Shown in pieces: positions 25,745 through 35,455 of a stretch of DNA of 64,000 nucleotides. The stretch covers positions 434,001 to 498,000 of the forward strand of contig NZ_UFYA01000001.1 in assembly GCF_900447215.1 (NCBI RefSeq), written 5' to 3'. The number at the start of each line of letters is the position of its first letter. Position 1 is the stretch's first letter. The translations under genes and the position numbers were made by a program. Source of the DNA: Dermatophilus congolensis (GTDB lineage Bacteria > Actinomycetota > Actinomycetes > Actinomycetales > Dermatophilaceae). The notes beneath the pieces are model-generated. The model saw only the letters and a program-made list of their open reading frames with translations. It searched no databases and was not told where the DNA came from.

Positions 25745-26602
25745 TTATTTTTCTTGTGCTTCCGGAGTTTGAGGTTTCTTGATGCCTCCGAGAGCAGGCA
25801 TCGTGGTGACTTCGCTTGTGGGTGGGGCAGTGATTGTGACGGACTTTCCGTACTCACTGAAGGTGGTTTCGCTCTTTGCCCCCGCGATGCCGATGTTCAT
25901 CTTGTGAAGCTGCCCGTTGGCGTCCAAGAAGTAGTCATGCTGGTGCTTCTCGGCCCCTGCCGTTGGGTGTGCATGGGGTGCGCCGGTGGCCAGGTTCGCT
26001 GCTGCGTGAGGGTCGAGCTTCACTTTGTATTGGAAGACCTGGGTGCCGCTGTCATTTGATTGGCCGACGTAGGTGACGGACTGGATCGCGGCTTTCTGTG
26101 CTTGGAGTTGCTTGCTTAGGTCGAGCATGTCGGAGAGGTTTCCGCCGTTGGAGTGAAGAAGGTCTTCCAAGGGGGTTTTGATGTACTTGTCTCCGGTCAG
26201 GCCAGCTAGCTGTACGTAAACGTTTTGGTTGGCCATGATCATGTTCATGGTTTGCCCGCCGGTGGAGACAGTGCCTTTGAACTTGGGTTTGCCTTGCTCG
26301 CGTCCATCGACGTAGCCGTTCAGGGCCATTTCCGAGCCGGGCATGGTGGTTTTGGTGGAGATCTTGTAAGTCCCTGCCGCGACCATGCCTTTGTTAATCT
26401 TCTCGACGAAGGTGTCCTTATCGACGGAAGCGCCTGGTTGAGAATTGAACGGACCTCCTGCGCCCTGTGATTGCGCGGAGGATGAGTTGTTCTGGCCTGT
26501 GTTTCCGGTGTCGGACGAGCTGCCGCCGTTGCCGCAAGCACTGAGCGCAAGAGGCAGAACGAGGATCGTTGCCGCTGCGCGGAGCGTGAAACGCCGGTTC
26601 AT
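25745..26602 (-). CDS. LppX/LprG-like lipoprotein
   Basis: 285 residues. The signal peptide RRFTLRAAATILVLPLALSA ends at a clear lipobox LSAC, followed by a Gly/Ser/Asn/Gln linker. The mature part (DTFVEKINKGMVAAGTYKIS, GQTMNMIMANQNVYVQ, KMNIGIAGA, FSEYGKSVTITAP) has the beta-rich pattern of LppX_LprAFG/LolA-fold lipoproteins, which in mycobacteria carry lipids across the envelope. Function here is inferred by resemblance only. A His-rich stretch (PHAHPTAGAEKHQHD) is present. It is convergent with acyP and divergent from smc. Confidence 0.7.
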   Translation of the reverse strand: MNRRFTLRAAATILVLPLALSACGNGGSSSDTGNTGQNNSSSAQSQGAGGPFNSQPGASVDKDTFVEKINKGMVAAGTYKISTKTTMPGSEMALNGYVDGREQGKPKFKGTVSTGGQTMNMIMANQNVYVQLAGLTGDKYIKTPLEDLLHSNGGNLSDMLDLSKQLQAQKAAIQSVTYVGQSNDSGTQVFQYKVKLDPHAAANLATGAPHAHPTAGAEKHQHDYFLDANGQLHKMNIGIAGAKSETTFSEYGKSVTITAPPTSEVTTMPALGGIKKPQTPEAQEK

Positions 26603-26789
26603 GGAACTCCTTCAGGTCGGTGCCACGTATAGACGGCTGAATGTGTTGCTTGGCATGGCCAGCGTACGTTCCCGACCTCCTAAGTCGTGGAATCACTGCA
26701 TACCGGATGTGTCGGCCCGCCCACCCCCAGAAAGGGTTGTGGATAGGCTCTCCACGTCGAAAGCCTTGCCAACGAGAGGAACTGCCCGG

Positions 26790-29700
26790 GTGTACGTCGC
26801 CAATCTCACCCTGCGTGGATTCAAGTCCTTCGCCTCGGCAACATCGTTCACACTAGAGCCGGGAATCACCGCAGTGGTGGGGCCCAACGGGTCAGGTAAA
26901 TCGAACGTGGTGGACGCCCTCGCCTGGGTGATGGGGGAGCAAGGCGCTAAATCGCTGCGCGGCGGAAAAATGGAAGACGTCATCTTTGCCGGCACCTCAG
27001 GCCGCGCACCGCTAGGGCGAGCCCAAGTGACGATGACCATCGATAACTCCGATGGCGCATTACCCATCGACTACTCCGAGGTGACAATCTCTCGAACAAT
27101 GTTCCGGGCCGGTAGCTCGGAGTACTCGATCAACGGCACAGCCTGCCGCCTTCTCGACATTCAAGAACTCCTGTCTGACTCAGGCATCGGTAAAGAAATG
27201 CACGTCATCGTCGGCCAAGGACGCCTCGATGACGTTCTGCGATCCACGCCGGAACAACGCCGCGGACTCATCGAAGAAGCGGCAGGGGTGCTCAAACACC
27301 GACGCCGCAAAGAAAAAGCACTCCGAAAACTGGAGACGATGGAGGTCAACCTCAGCCGCGTCGTCGACCTCGCAGGTGAAGTGCGTCGCCGTCTTGGTCC
27401 TCTAGGGCGCCAGGCAGAGACAGCTAGAAAAGCCGCCCTATGGCAGGCAGAAGTCAGGGACGCCCGCCTTCGCTTATATGCAGATGACTTGGTGCAGAAA
27501 CAAGCCACCTTGACCCAGGAACAAGCCGACCACACAGCGCTACAAGCACGCGCTATCGAAGTCCAAGCCCAACTCGCACACGCCAAAGAAGCAGTTGTGG
27601 CAGCAACAGCGCGGGCAGGAGAAGTTACACGCGAAGCAGAAACACTCAACGAACAAACGCATCAACTGCAGGTACTGCGTGACAGGTTCGCCACCTACGG
27701 TCGGTTGGCAACAGAACGGTTGAACTCTCTACAACAGATGGAACGTGCCACGCACAACCACACGGGCAAAGACCCAGAAGCACTACGTGCCGAAGCACAA
27801 AAAGCACGCGAATTCGAACAAACTCTGACCGAAGAAGTCGAACAAGCGCGCAACGACCTAGAAACTATCCGAACAGAACGCAGCTCTGCCGAGCAAGCCC
27901 ACGCCGAAGAAAGAGACCGTATCGCAGCTGTCACTAAAGCCCTTGCTGACAGGCGAGAAGGACTAGCGAAACTGGCTGGACAAGTAGCTGCAAAACAATC
28001 CCGCGTGGAAACTCTCGAATCACAGTGGGCCGCATCCCAGGCGCAGATCGAAACAGCAACGAAAAAAGCTGACGAGGCCGAGCAAGAACACCACGCTCTC
28101 CAAAAGCAGCTCTCAGCAGAAGAAAACGAATCCGACATCGAACGCCAGCTGGCTCGTGTCCGCGAAGAACACGCAGCGGCATTCCAAGCACTCAGCGAAG
28201 CCGAACAGCGCCACCGCCAAGCAATGAGTGAACGAGACCGCGCGCACGCCCGTTGTGAAGCATTCGAAATGGGACTGCGCAGCATGAGCGATTCGCAAGC
28301 TTTGCTAGCTCATGACGCCCCACCATCATGGGGAACCTTGGCATCCATGATCACCGTGAACAACGGGTGGGAAACCGCCATCGCAGCAGCTCTTGGCGCT
28401 GCAGGAGAAGCCGTCACATACCCGACGGTTGAACAAGCCATCGAGGGACTGACACACCTACGCACGGTAGGTGATGCCGGAGCAGCGATCGTGGTAGCCG
28501 ACGACGAACTGCTACCAGCTGCTACACCAGAATCCGACTGTCCCGGAAAGCGAGCCATCGACCTACTCACTGCGAAACCAGATGTACACAGCGTGGTTGC
28601 CGCCCTGCTGGCAAAAACAGTCTGCGTCGAAACCGTTACTGAGGCCGTCGAATACCTGAGTGCCCACGCACCCTCGACACCACACCTACGTGTGGTTACT
28701 CGCGCGGGCGACATATTCGCACCCGGCCTCGTCCAGGCCGCCGGCGAGCCCGGTTCAAGCCGCATCGAAATCGCTGCCGCTCGTGATGAAGCCCACCGCC
28801 ACCAAGAAGAAGCCTCTATTCGAGTAGAGCAAGCCGCCACAGTAGTAGCTGACGCCTCTTGCTTGGCCGAAACCCTGACCGATCGCCTCAAACATCTCAC
28901 CGAAGAACTACGCAAAACAGACGCAGAGAAAGCAGCAAAAACAGCCAAACTCGCCGCACTGCAAGCAACCCTGCGAGCTGCTACCACCCAGGTGCAACAA
29001 CTCACCGCCGCCGCTGAAAAAGCAGCATCCGCGCTCGCAGCAGACCGGGTCGCCCTCGAAGAAGTCCACGCCCGTCATGAAGCAGCCCTAGCTGCCCCCG
29101 AGACGGAGGAACCCTCAACAGAACAATTGGCTCGCCTCGAAGCTGCCGCATCAACAGCTCGAGCAGCAGAAACCTCCTGCCTGCTTAACCTACGAACCGC
29201 TGAAGAGCGCCTGCGCGCAAGTCAAGGAAGAGCAGACCGGCTCGAAGCCGCAGCCCGTGCCGAGGAAAATGCACGATCTGAGGCAGCTCGACGCCGCACC
29301 GTTCTGCAGAGCAAGATCCAAGCCACTGCCCTGCTGCGCGAAGCCGCTGAGCACAGCGTTGCCCGAATCACCACATCGATGGAGATCGGGACTAGCCGCC
29401 GTGATGGCATTGCCACCGAACGCCAACAGGTCGAAGAACACCTGGCCGCTGCGCGAGGCCGCACTGACCAACTTGCCGAAGAGCTACGCACCCTTACCGA
29501 CACGGCACACCGTGACGAAATGGCGCGAGCTGAACTGCGCATGCGCATCGAGAATCTCCTCACCAAAGTGACCGAAGAGTTCGGCATTGGAGAAGATGTT
29601 CTCCTCGATGAATACGGCCCCGACAAGCTCGTCCCGCCGCTGGAAGTGGCTTCCGCTATGTCCACCGAAGCACCTGAAAATGCTTCGACTGCTGCTGAAG

Positions 29701-30464
29701 ACTCAGGGAACACAGCAACACCGAGGAAAACCCGTCGCCGCAAAAGCGCCCAGATCCCCACCGAACCGCGCCCTTACGTCCGCGAAGAACAAGAAGCGAT
29801 CGTCAAAGACCGAGAAAAGAAGCTCGCCAAACTAGGCAAAGTCAACCCGCTGGCCCTCGAAGAGTATGCGGCTTTGGAAGAACGGCATGCTTTCCTCAAC
29901 GGACAGATCGAAGACCTGCGTGCTGGTAAACGAGATCTCCTATCGATCATCGCTGACGTTGATGACAGAGTACAGCGCGCCTTTATGGAGGCTTATGAAG
30001 ACACCGCGCGCGAATTTGCTGGTGTTTTCTCCCGACTATTCCCAGGGGGAGAAGGACGACTAATCCTCACCGAACCGGACAGCCCGCTTACTACCGGTAT
30101 CGAGGTGGAAGCTCGCCCGCCCGGAAAGAAAGTAAAACGACTGTCGCTGCTCAGCGGTGGGGAACGATCTCTGACTGCGATGGCGTTACTCGTCTCTATC
30201 TTCAAAGCCCGGCCGAGCCCGTTCTACATCATGGATGAAGTTGAAGCTGCTTTGGATGATGTGAACTTGGGTCGGTTGCTCATGCTCTTTGAAGAGCTAC
30301 GTGAGTCCAGTCAGCTCATTGTCATCACGCATCAGAAACGCACCATGGAAAAAGCTGACGCGTTGTACGGCGTGACGATGCGTGGAGATGGGGTAACCCG
30401 AGTGGTCTCGCAACGGCTTCGGAATCAGCACGAATCACCAGCCGCAGATCGCGCCAGTGCGTGA
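26790..30464 (+). CDS. smc: Chromosome segregation protein SMC
   Basis: A 1,224-residue condensin ATPase. The N-terminal head has LTLRGFKSFASATSF, Walker A GPNGSGKSNVVDALAWVMGE (near residue 31) and the Q-loop region. Long Glu/Ala/Gln/Arg-rich coiled coils flank a hinge at about residues 510-670 (starting near SWGTLASMITVNNGW). The C-terminal head has the signature LLSGGERSLTAMALL (near 1120) and Walker B PFYIMDEVEAALDDVN. The GTG at 26790 is supported by AGAGGA nine bases upstream; the longer open frame overlaps the divergent lipoprotein. Third codon positions are rich in A and C, unlike the G/T-ending neighbours. scpAB are not in this window. Confidence 0.97.
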   Translation: MYVANLTLRGFKSFASATSFTLEPGITAVVGPNGSGKSNVVDALAWVMGEQGAKSLRGGKMEDVIFAGTSGRAPLGRAQVTMTIDNSDGALPIDYSEVTISRTMFRAGSSEYSINGTACRLLDIQELLSDSGIGKEMHVIVGQGRLDDVLRSTPEQRRGLIEEAAGVLKHRRRKEKALRKLETMEVNLSRVVDLAGEVRRRLGPLGRQAETARKAALWQAEVRDARLRLYADDLVQKQATLTQEQADHTALQARAIEVQAQLAHAKEAVVAATARAGEVTREAETLNEQTHQLQVLRDRFATYGRLATERLNSLQQMERATHNHTGKDPEALRAEAQKAREFEQTLTEEVEQARNDLETIRTERSSAEQAHAEERDRIAAVTKALADRREGLAKLAGQVAAKQSRVETLESQWAASQAQIETATKKADEAEQEHHALQKQLSAEENESDIERQLARVREEHAAAFQALSEAEQRHRQAMSERDRAHARCEAFEMGLRSMSDSQALLAHDAPPSWGTLASMITVNNGWETAIAAALGAAGEAVTYPTVEQAIEGLTHLRTVGDAGAAIVVADDELLPAATPESDCPGKRAIDLLTAKPDVHSVVAALLAKTVCVETVTEAVEYLSAHAPSTPHLRVVTRAGDIFAPGLVQAAGEPGSSRIEIAAARDEAHRHQEEASIRVEQAATVVADASCLAETLTDRLKHLTEELRKTDAEKAAKTAKLAALQATLRAATTQVQQLTAAAEKAASALAADRVALEEVHARHEAALAAPETEEPSTEQLARLEAAASTARAAETSCLLNLRTAEERLRASQGRADRLEAAARAEENARSEAARRRTVLQSKIQATALLREAAEHSVARITTSMEIGTSRRDGIATERQQVEEHLAAARGRTDQLAEELRTLTDTAHRDEMARAELRMRIENLLTKVTEEFGIGEDVLLDEYGPDKLVPPLEVASAMSTEAPENASTAAEDSGNTATPRKTRRRKSAQIPTEPRPYVREEQEAIVKDREKKLAKLGKVNPLALEEYAALEERHAFLNGQIEDLRAGKRDLLSIIADVDDRVQRAFMEAYEDTAREFAGVFSRLFPGGEGRLILTEPDSPLTTGIEVEARPPGKKVKRLSLLSGGERSLTAMALLVSIFKARPSPFYIMDEVEAALDDVNLGRLLMLFEELRESSQLIVITHQKRTMEKADALYGVTMRGDGVTRVVSQRLRNQHESPAADRASA

Positions 30465-30847
30465 GTAGTCCTCGTCGAGGCGCGCTGCGATAAGAAACGT
30501 GCCGACAAGTGAGACAACTACAAAGAAAAATCTGTCCGCTGCTCGCCGGGAGAACTTCGTTCACGACAGCGTGAAAAAAGGTCCTGGATGCGTAGGTGAT
30601 GGGCTTGCCCGTTAACTAAGTAGCACGATCAATGAGCATGCAGTAGGCCTGTGAGCTAACCTTTTTCGGTTTTAAAGCGGCAGAGTTAGTTGAGGCCTAG
30701 CGACTATCTGAGTGCCGGAAAAGCTTGCGAACACCGCAGCTGTGGTGGGGGTCTGTGTCCCATTTATTGCCAAAGATGTGCCCGATCGTAACCGAATGTC
30801 GACACACTACATATCGCGAATTCGCCTCAGCCGTCGATGATGTAGTC
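30465..30847. other. Intergenic region after smc
   Basis: About 380 bases without a supported gene. It contains an interrupted inverted repeat: TAGGCCT and CTAAC (30644-30660) pair with GTTAG and AGGCCTA (30685-30699) around an AT-rich loop. This may be a weak terminator or leader structure. Confidence 0.35.
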
Positions 30848-31363
30848 ATGGTGTCGCTCGTAATCTGGCTTCTGGCGGTGGCAGCAATAGGCACTTCAAT
30901 CATGGTGATTGCCCTTCGATGGGCATCTAACTGCGGCAGAACACCATCCAAGGTGCATGTTCGCACTCAGGCACATAATGCCGCACGACGTAGAACTGCA
31001 CCGGTGCGCACCGCTGACGAGAGGGAAGGTGACACCGGTCGCGGGCGACGGATATTCGCCGGTAGTAAGGCGCGTAAGCCAGCTGTCTGCGCAGCCCAGC
31101 TCGCGTGCGTTGAAAAAACTGAAATCGCCGTGAAGTCTTCTGTCGAGGTCAGCGCCAATAGTGAAGTGAACACCGAAAGCTGCGCGAACAGCGTGACTAA
31201 ACCCGGCGAGCAGGCTGCGGCGCCGCTACCCAATAGCTCCGAACTCGGAAACGTTATTGACGCCCGCCAGCGGTGGAACGGCAATGTCCGCGCCGTCGAC
31301 ACCAACGCTCAGACAGCTACAGAGCACGAAGAAACTCCGACCGGGCTGCGCCGCGCCGAGTAA
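30848..31363 (+). CDS. Hypothetical single-pass membrane protein upstream of ftsY
   Basis: 171 residues. One N-terminal membrane segment (SLVIWLLAVAAIGTSIMVIA, residues 3-22) is followed by a charged, disordered-looking cytoplasmic or extracellular tail with no known domain. The ATG at 30848 is chosen to start just before the membrane helix; no good ribosome site is visible and the frame is open back to 30725. It ends 14 bases before ftsY and may be co-transcribed. I do not recognise a family; the gene itself is only moderately certain. Confidence 0.45.
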   Translation: MVSLVIWLLAVAAIGTSIMVIALRWASNCGRTPSKVHVRTQAHNAARRRTAPVRTADEREGDTGRGRRIFAGSKARKPAVCAAQLACVEKTEIAVKSSVEVSANSEVNTESCANSVTKPGEQAAAPLPNSSELGNVIDARQRWNGNVRAVDTNAQTATEHEETPTGLRRAE

Positions 31364-31377
31364 AGGCCCACCAGGCG

Positions 31378-32547
31378 ATGCTCGCCTGGTTGACTGGTCC
31401 TGTGGATCAGATACTCAACGATTTCGGAGGAATTCTCCTCGCTGTCATCGGGGTGATCGTCATTGGCGTGGGGACGTTAGTCACGCTCCTCGGGCCAGGA
31501 CGGCGCCGCCAAACCGAGCTCCCCCCAGCCAACACCGCACCGGAGCCGCCACAGCAACAAGACTTAAAACCTGTCGAACTTGAACAACCCGCGAATGCAC
31601 GGGGACGAATACAGCAGTTACGTGTTCGCTTATCTCGGTCTAACTCGGCCCTTGGCCGTGGCCTCCTTACCCTCATCGCCGGGGGGCGCCTCGACGAGGA
31701 AACATGGCAGGACCTGGAAGACACCCTCATTGCTGCTGACCTTGGTCCCGAGGCCGCCTCCAGCATTGTGACTGCGCTACGGGAACGCGTTGCTGCTGAG
31801 GGCGCACAAGATGAGACAACGATCCGTGCTTGGCTTCATGAAGAACTCTTGCGCGTGGTTGATCCCACCATGGATCGACGTATTTCCAGTAGGCAAGTCG
31901 ATGGCCGCCCGGCGGTCATTCTTGTTGTAGGTGTTAACGGGACAGGTAAAACCACCACCGTTGGCAAGCTTTCTCGTGTCATGGTGGCGGAGAACCGCAA
32001 GGTCACTCTCGGTGCCGCAGATACCTTCCGCGCTGCTGCTGCCGACCAACTCACAACATGGGGTCAGCGGGTTGGGGTGCCCACTGTTCGAAGTGACAAA
32101 GAAGGGGCTGATCCGGCTGCGGTTGCCTTCGAGGCGGTAAAAGCTGGTGCCGAAGCTGGTAGTGATGTCGTCATCGTGGATACAGCTGGGCGCTTGCATA
32201 ACAAAACCAATCTCATGGATGAGCTAGGCAAAATTAAACGTGTCATCGAAAAGCAGAGCCCTCTCGATGAAGTACTGCTTGTACTTGATGCCACCACTGG
32301 TCAAAACGGCCTTGCTCAGGCTGAGGTTTTTGCCGAAGCAGTGAATATCACTGGAATCGTTCTCACTAAACTTGACGGGACAGCTAAAGGCGGCATCGTC
32401 GTAGCCGTTCAGCGCAAACTCAAAGTTCCTGTCAAGCTTGTTGGAATTGGTGAAGGTGCCGATGATCTTGCTCCCTTTGATCCGACTTCCTTCGTTGATT
32501 CCATCCTCGGACCAGACCCCGCCCGTAAGACCAACTTGCCTTCCTAG
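31378..32547 (+). CDS. ftsY: Signal recognition particle receptor FtsY
   Basis: A 389-residue SRP GTPase that docks ribosome-SRP complexes at the membrane. Unusually clear N-terminal membrane helix (ILLAVIGVIVIGVGTLVTLL, near residues 18-37), then a short linker instead of a long acidic A domain. The NG domains have LLTLIAGGRLDEETWQDLED, G1 GVNGTGKTTTVGKLS (near 184), DTFRAAAADQL, VIVDTAGRLHNK, TKLDGTAKGG and GIGEGADDLAPFDP. ATG 31378 is chosen; AAAGG lies 11 bases upstream. It is followed by a strong terminator. Confidence 0.95.
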   Translation: MLAWLTGPVDQILNDFGGILLAVIGVIVIGVGTLVTLLGPGRRRQTELPPANTAPEPPQQQDLKPVELEQPANARGRIQQLRVRLSRSNSALGRGLLTLIAGGRLDEETWQDLEDTLIAADLGPEAASSIVTALRERVAAEGAQDETTIRAWLHEELLRVVDPTMDRRISSRQVDGRPAVILVVGVNGTGKTTTVGKLSRVMVAENRKVTLGAADTFRAAAADQLTTWGQRVGVPTVRSDKEGADPAAVAFEAVKAGAEAGSDVVIVDTAGRLHNKTNLMDELGKIKRVIEKQSPLDEVLLVLDATTGQNGLAQAEVFAEAVNITGIVLTKLDGTAKGGIVVAVQRKLKVPVKLVGIGEGADDLAPFDPTSFVDSILGPDPARKTNLPS

Positions 32548-32646
32548 CAAGGCAACTCGTAATGCGGGGAATGTACCGGAGAAGCACAGCGGAATCACAG
32601 GATGAGCCTCTAACGTGGAACACGTGAGGGGATAAAAAGGGTGACA

Positions 32647-32684
32647 GCCCCGGCCGATCGGGCAATCGGCCGGGGCTTCTTTTT
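32647..32684 (+). terminator. Rho-independent terminator after ftsY
   Basis: GCCCCGGCCGAT (32647-32658) pairs perfectly with ATCGGCCGGGGC (32665-32676), followed directly by TTCTTTTT. A canonical terminator about 100 bases after the ftsY stop. Confidence 0.92.
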
Positions 32685-32888
32685 GCCATTTAGCGATGCG
32701 AAATATCTCTTACTGATGTCACCGAAAACACTTTTCCGCGACGCATACCAAGTACTTGAGTCCCCAAAAACACAAACACAACAGTCTTAAAACCCCGGTT
32801 CAGCACAATAAATGCCACTTCTACTGAATCTCACCTGTGCCATCACAGCAGTCACCACACCGAACAATCGGTCAGTGATGATGGATGG

Positions 32889-33662
32889 ATGAGCCAGCAC
32901 GGAGTCGGCCAGCGAATGGATCAACGCGTCACCGAAAAGCTGTCGATGACACCAGACCCACCACCGCAGAGGATCTTCCTCGCTGCCGGACTGCTCATCG
33001 CGGCTGGACTTCTCATGGCTGCCGCTGCCAGCAAAAGATGGTCTGCCTGCATAGGCAGTGACCTCACCGAAAAAACCTGCGGAGATCGCACAGGATCGGA
33101 CTTTGATTTCTTTATCGTCTATCCCGTCACCGTTCACATTGCCCCCGCAGCATGGCTGTGCGGCATTGCCCTTGTCGCAGCCGCTGCCGCAATGGCCGCA
33201 CTTCTCTACCGCAACTGCACTGTCAGCCGAGCCTGTGCCGCTATAACCGCAGTTATCCTGCTCTTAGGGGCTCTTATTACTTTCTGGGCAGCTCATACTG
33301 CCGTTCCGCAGCACATCGTTGCTTCCAACTTCTGGATAGACAGCTACCGATGGTGGGTATTTACCGTCGTCCTTCCGGTGACTGTATTCATCGCTCTATC
33401 TACCCGATTTTTCGCCCCCCTCGACTATGGGACCCGCCCAGTGCGGCGCCCGCCATCAGCTGCAGCACTTGCCATGTGGGGAAGCCTTTTCTTCACAAAC
33501 CCTGTCCTATGTATTGCGGTGGCGGGATTCTTTCTCAGCGACGTTCATGGTGGAGTCACACCGTGGGCAGAGATGGTCTCGGCCCTAGCCTGCTTCGTCT
33601 CGGGGGCATTCGCGATCCTTGACGCCAAGCGTCATCAATACCGTCCAGTTGCCACATCTTGA
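32889..33662 (+). CDS. Hypothetical six-helix membrane protein
   Basis: About 257 residues with six predicted membrane segments: near residues 29-48 (IFLAAGLLIAAGLLMAAAAS), 83-106, 115-138, 153-174, 190-215 and 228-246. A loop with two cysteines (SACIGSDLTEKTCGD) lies between the first two helices and could form an external disulfide. The start is uncertain (ATG 32889, 32916 or 32946). It is monocistronic, between ftsY and ffh. No family was recognised; the position suggests, but does not show, a link to protein export. Confidence 0.6.
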   Translation: MSQHGVGQRMDQRVTEKLSMTPDPPPQRIFLAAGLLIAAGLLMAAAASKRWSACIGSDLTEKTCGDRTGSDFDFFIVYPVTVHIAPAAWLCGIALVAAAAAMAALLYRNCTVSRACAAITAVILLLGALITFWAAHTAVPQHIVASNFWIDSYRWWVFTVVLPVTVFIALSTRFFAPLDYGTRPVRRPPSAAALAMWGSLFFTNPVLCIAVAGFFLSDVHGGVTPWAEMVSALACFVSGAFAILDAKRHQYRPVATS

Positions 33663-33709
33663 CCGCACCCATGTGGGTGCCGCCCCCGCCGGTCGAGTAG
33701 CCTGGGGCG

Positions 33710-35392
33710 GTGTTCAACTCTCTCTCGGATCGACTGACCGCAACGTTCACGAATCTGCGCGGGCGCGGCCGTGTGTCCGAGAAGGACGTCAACTCGACGA
33801 TCCGCGACATCCGTATCGCCCTTCTCGACGCCGACGTAGCACTTCCCGTGGTGCGCGCCTTCACCAGCAACGTCCGTGAGCGCGCGCTCGCGGCCGAGGT
33901 TAATCAAGCCCTTAACCCGGGCCAGCAGGTTGTGCAGATCGTCCATGATGAGCTGATTGAAATTCTGGGGGCGCAGACCCGAGGGCTTCAGCTCGCTAAA
34001 AACCCACCAACGGTCATCATGCTGGCTGGTTTGCAGGGTGCAGGTAAAACTACTTTGGCGGGCAAGCTGGCGCACTGGCTTAAAGAGCAGGGACATACGC
34101 CGATGCTTGTTGCTGCTGACTTGCAGCGCCCGAATGCGGTGACGCAGCTGGAAATTGTGGGAGAGCGAGCGGGTGTGCCTGTTTTCGCTCCGGAGCGCGG
34201 GAACGTTGCTGGCTATGACGCTGCGGTGGAGTACGGCTCTGGCACGCGAGGGTATGGCGACCCTGTTGAGGTTGCGCGCCGTGGTGTTGAGGAAGCTAAG
34301 CATCAGCAGCGCGACGTAGTCATTGTTGACACTGCAGGACGTCTCGCTATTGACACTGAGTTAATGGCTCAGGCTCGTGATATTCGCGATGCTATCCAGC
34401 CAGATGAGACGTTGTTCGTCGTTGACGCCATGATTGGCCAGGCAGCTGTGGAGACTGCCCAAGCGTTCCTTTCTGGGGTGGACTACACCGGTGTTGTGCT
34501 CACCAAAATGGATGGTGACGCGCGTGGTGGTGCAGCGCTGTCGATTCGTTTCCTAACAGGTCGTCCCATCATGTTTGCCTCGACAGGCGAAAACATGACG
34601 GACTTTGAGGTTTTTCATCCGGACCGTATGGCCAGCCGGATCCTCGATATGGGAGATGTGCTTACTCTTATTGAGCAGGCGCAGAAGGCGTTTAATGAAC
34701 GTCAGCAATCCAGCATGGCTCGTAAATTCATCGAAGCTGAGGACTTCACCTTCGATGATTTCTTGGAGCAGATGGCGGGCATCCGCAAGATGGGCTCGCT
34801 TAAGAGCTTGCTCAAAATGATGCCCGGTATGAATCAGATGCGTGATCAGCTGGATGCGCTGGATGAGCGAGAGTTTGATCGTGTTGAGGCGATGGTTCGC
34901 TCTATGACTCCCTATGAGCGCAGCCACCCGAAAGCTATTAACGGTTCACGGCGTGCACGTATTGCTCGTGGTTCGGGTGTGCATGTATCGGAAGTAAATG
35001 GGCTTCTGGAGCGTTTTGGTCAGGCACAAAAGATGATGCGCCAGCTGCGCAATGGTGGCGGCATGCCTGGTATGCCCGGGATGTCTGGTATGCCGGGGGC
35101 CGTAGGTGGCGGTAAGGGGAAGAAGAAGGGCAAAGCTGTCAAAGGCAAGTCCGGTAACCCTGCTAAGCGTGCACAGCAAGAGGCCGAGCTCAAAGCTAAG
35201 CGTGAAGCTGCCCGTCAGGCTGCTATCGATGCGGCTTTTGGCGGCGGCGCGGATGCTGAGACGACAATGGGAGCTCCTGGTGGGGCCTTCGGGGCTTTGG
35301 GAGGCGCTAAAAAGCAGCCGAGTGCCGAAGAGTTGATGAAGAACTTTGATCCAAACAAACTTCCGAAGAACTTCGGTGACTTTTTGAAGTGA
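33710..35392 (+). CDS. ffh: Signal recognition particle protein Ffh (SRP54)
   Basis: A 560-residue GTPase that binds signal peptides and 4.5S RNA. N domain FNSLSDRLTATFTNLRGRGR; G domain with G1 GLQGAGKTTLAGKLA (near residue 106), AADLQRPNAVTQL, VIVDTAGRLAIDTEL, LTKMDGDARGGAALS and STGEN. The M domain (about 300-430) is Met-rich: IRKMGSLKSLLKMMPGMNQM, with the RNA-binding SRRARIARGSG. The tail is longer than usual, with a Gly/Met repeat (MPGMPGMSGMPG), a Lys-rich stretch and a conserved-looking C-terminal KNFDPNKLPKNFGDFLK. The GTG at 33710 starts it. No 4.5S RNA gene was found in the window. Confidence 0.96.
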   Translation: MFNSLSDRLTATFTNLRGRGRVSEKDVNSTIRDIRIALLDADVALPVVRAFTSNVRERALAAEVNQALNPGQQVVQIVHDELIEILGAQTRGLQLAKNPPTVIMLAGLQGAGKTTLAGKLAHWLKEQGHTPMLVAADLQRPNAVTQLEIVGERAGVPVFAPERGNVAGYDAAVEYGSGTRGYGDPVEVARRGVEEAKHQQRDVVIVDTAGRLAIDTELMAQARDIRDAIQPDETLFVVDAMIGQAAVETAQAFLSGVDYTGVVLTKMDGDARGGAALSIRFLTGRPIMFASTGENMTDFEVFHPDRMASRILDMGDVLTLIEQAQKAFNERQQSSMARKFIEAEDFTFDDFLEQMAGIRKMGSLKSLLKMMPGMNQMRDQLDALDEREFDRVEAMVRSMTPYERSHPKAINGSRRARIARGSGVHVSEVNGLLERFGQAQKMMRQLRNGGGMPGMPGMSGMPGAVGGGKGKKKGKAVKGKSGNPAKRAQQEAELKAKREAARQAAIDAAFGGGADAETTMGAPGGAFGALGGAKKQPSAEELMKNFDPNKLPKNFGDFLK

Positions 35393-35412
35393 TCGGGTGA
35401 GGAACTTTCGCG

Positions 35413-35447
35413 CAGGCGCTGCTTTCTTCTCAGAAGAGCCGCGCCTG
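35413..35447. terminator. Bidirectional hairpin between ffh and the oxidoreductase gene
   Basis: CAGGCGC (35413-35419) pairs with GCGCCTG (35441-35447); the internal TTCTTCT/AGAAGAG can extend it. It lies between convergent genes and is followed by GTTTTC on the plus strand. Confidence 0.6.
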
Positions 35448-35455
35448 TGGCGTTT

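Noticed and set aside
26445-26789. N-terminal extension of SMC by 115 residues
   Set aside because: It overlaps the divergent lipoprotein and lacks SMC similarity; GTG 26790 with a ribosome site gives the usual start.
35070-35110. Repeated ATGCCTGG-like units in ffh
   Set aside because: In-frame Gly/Met-rich tail of Ffh, a known feature of SRP54 M domains.
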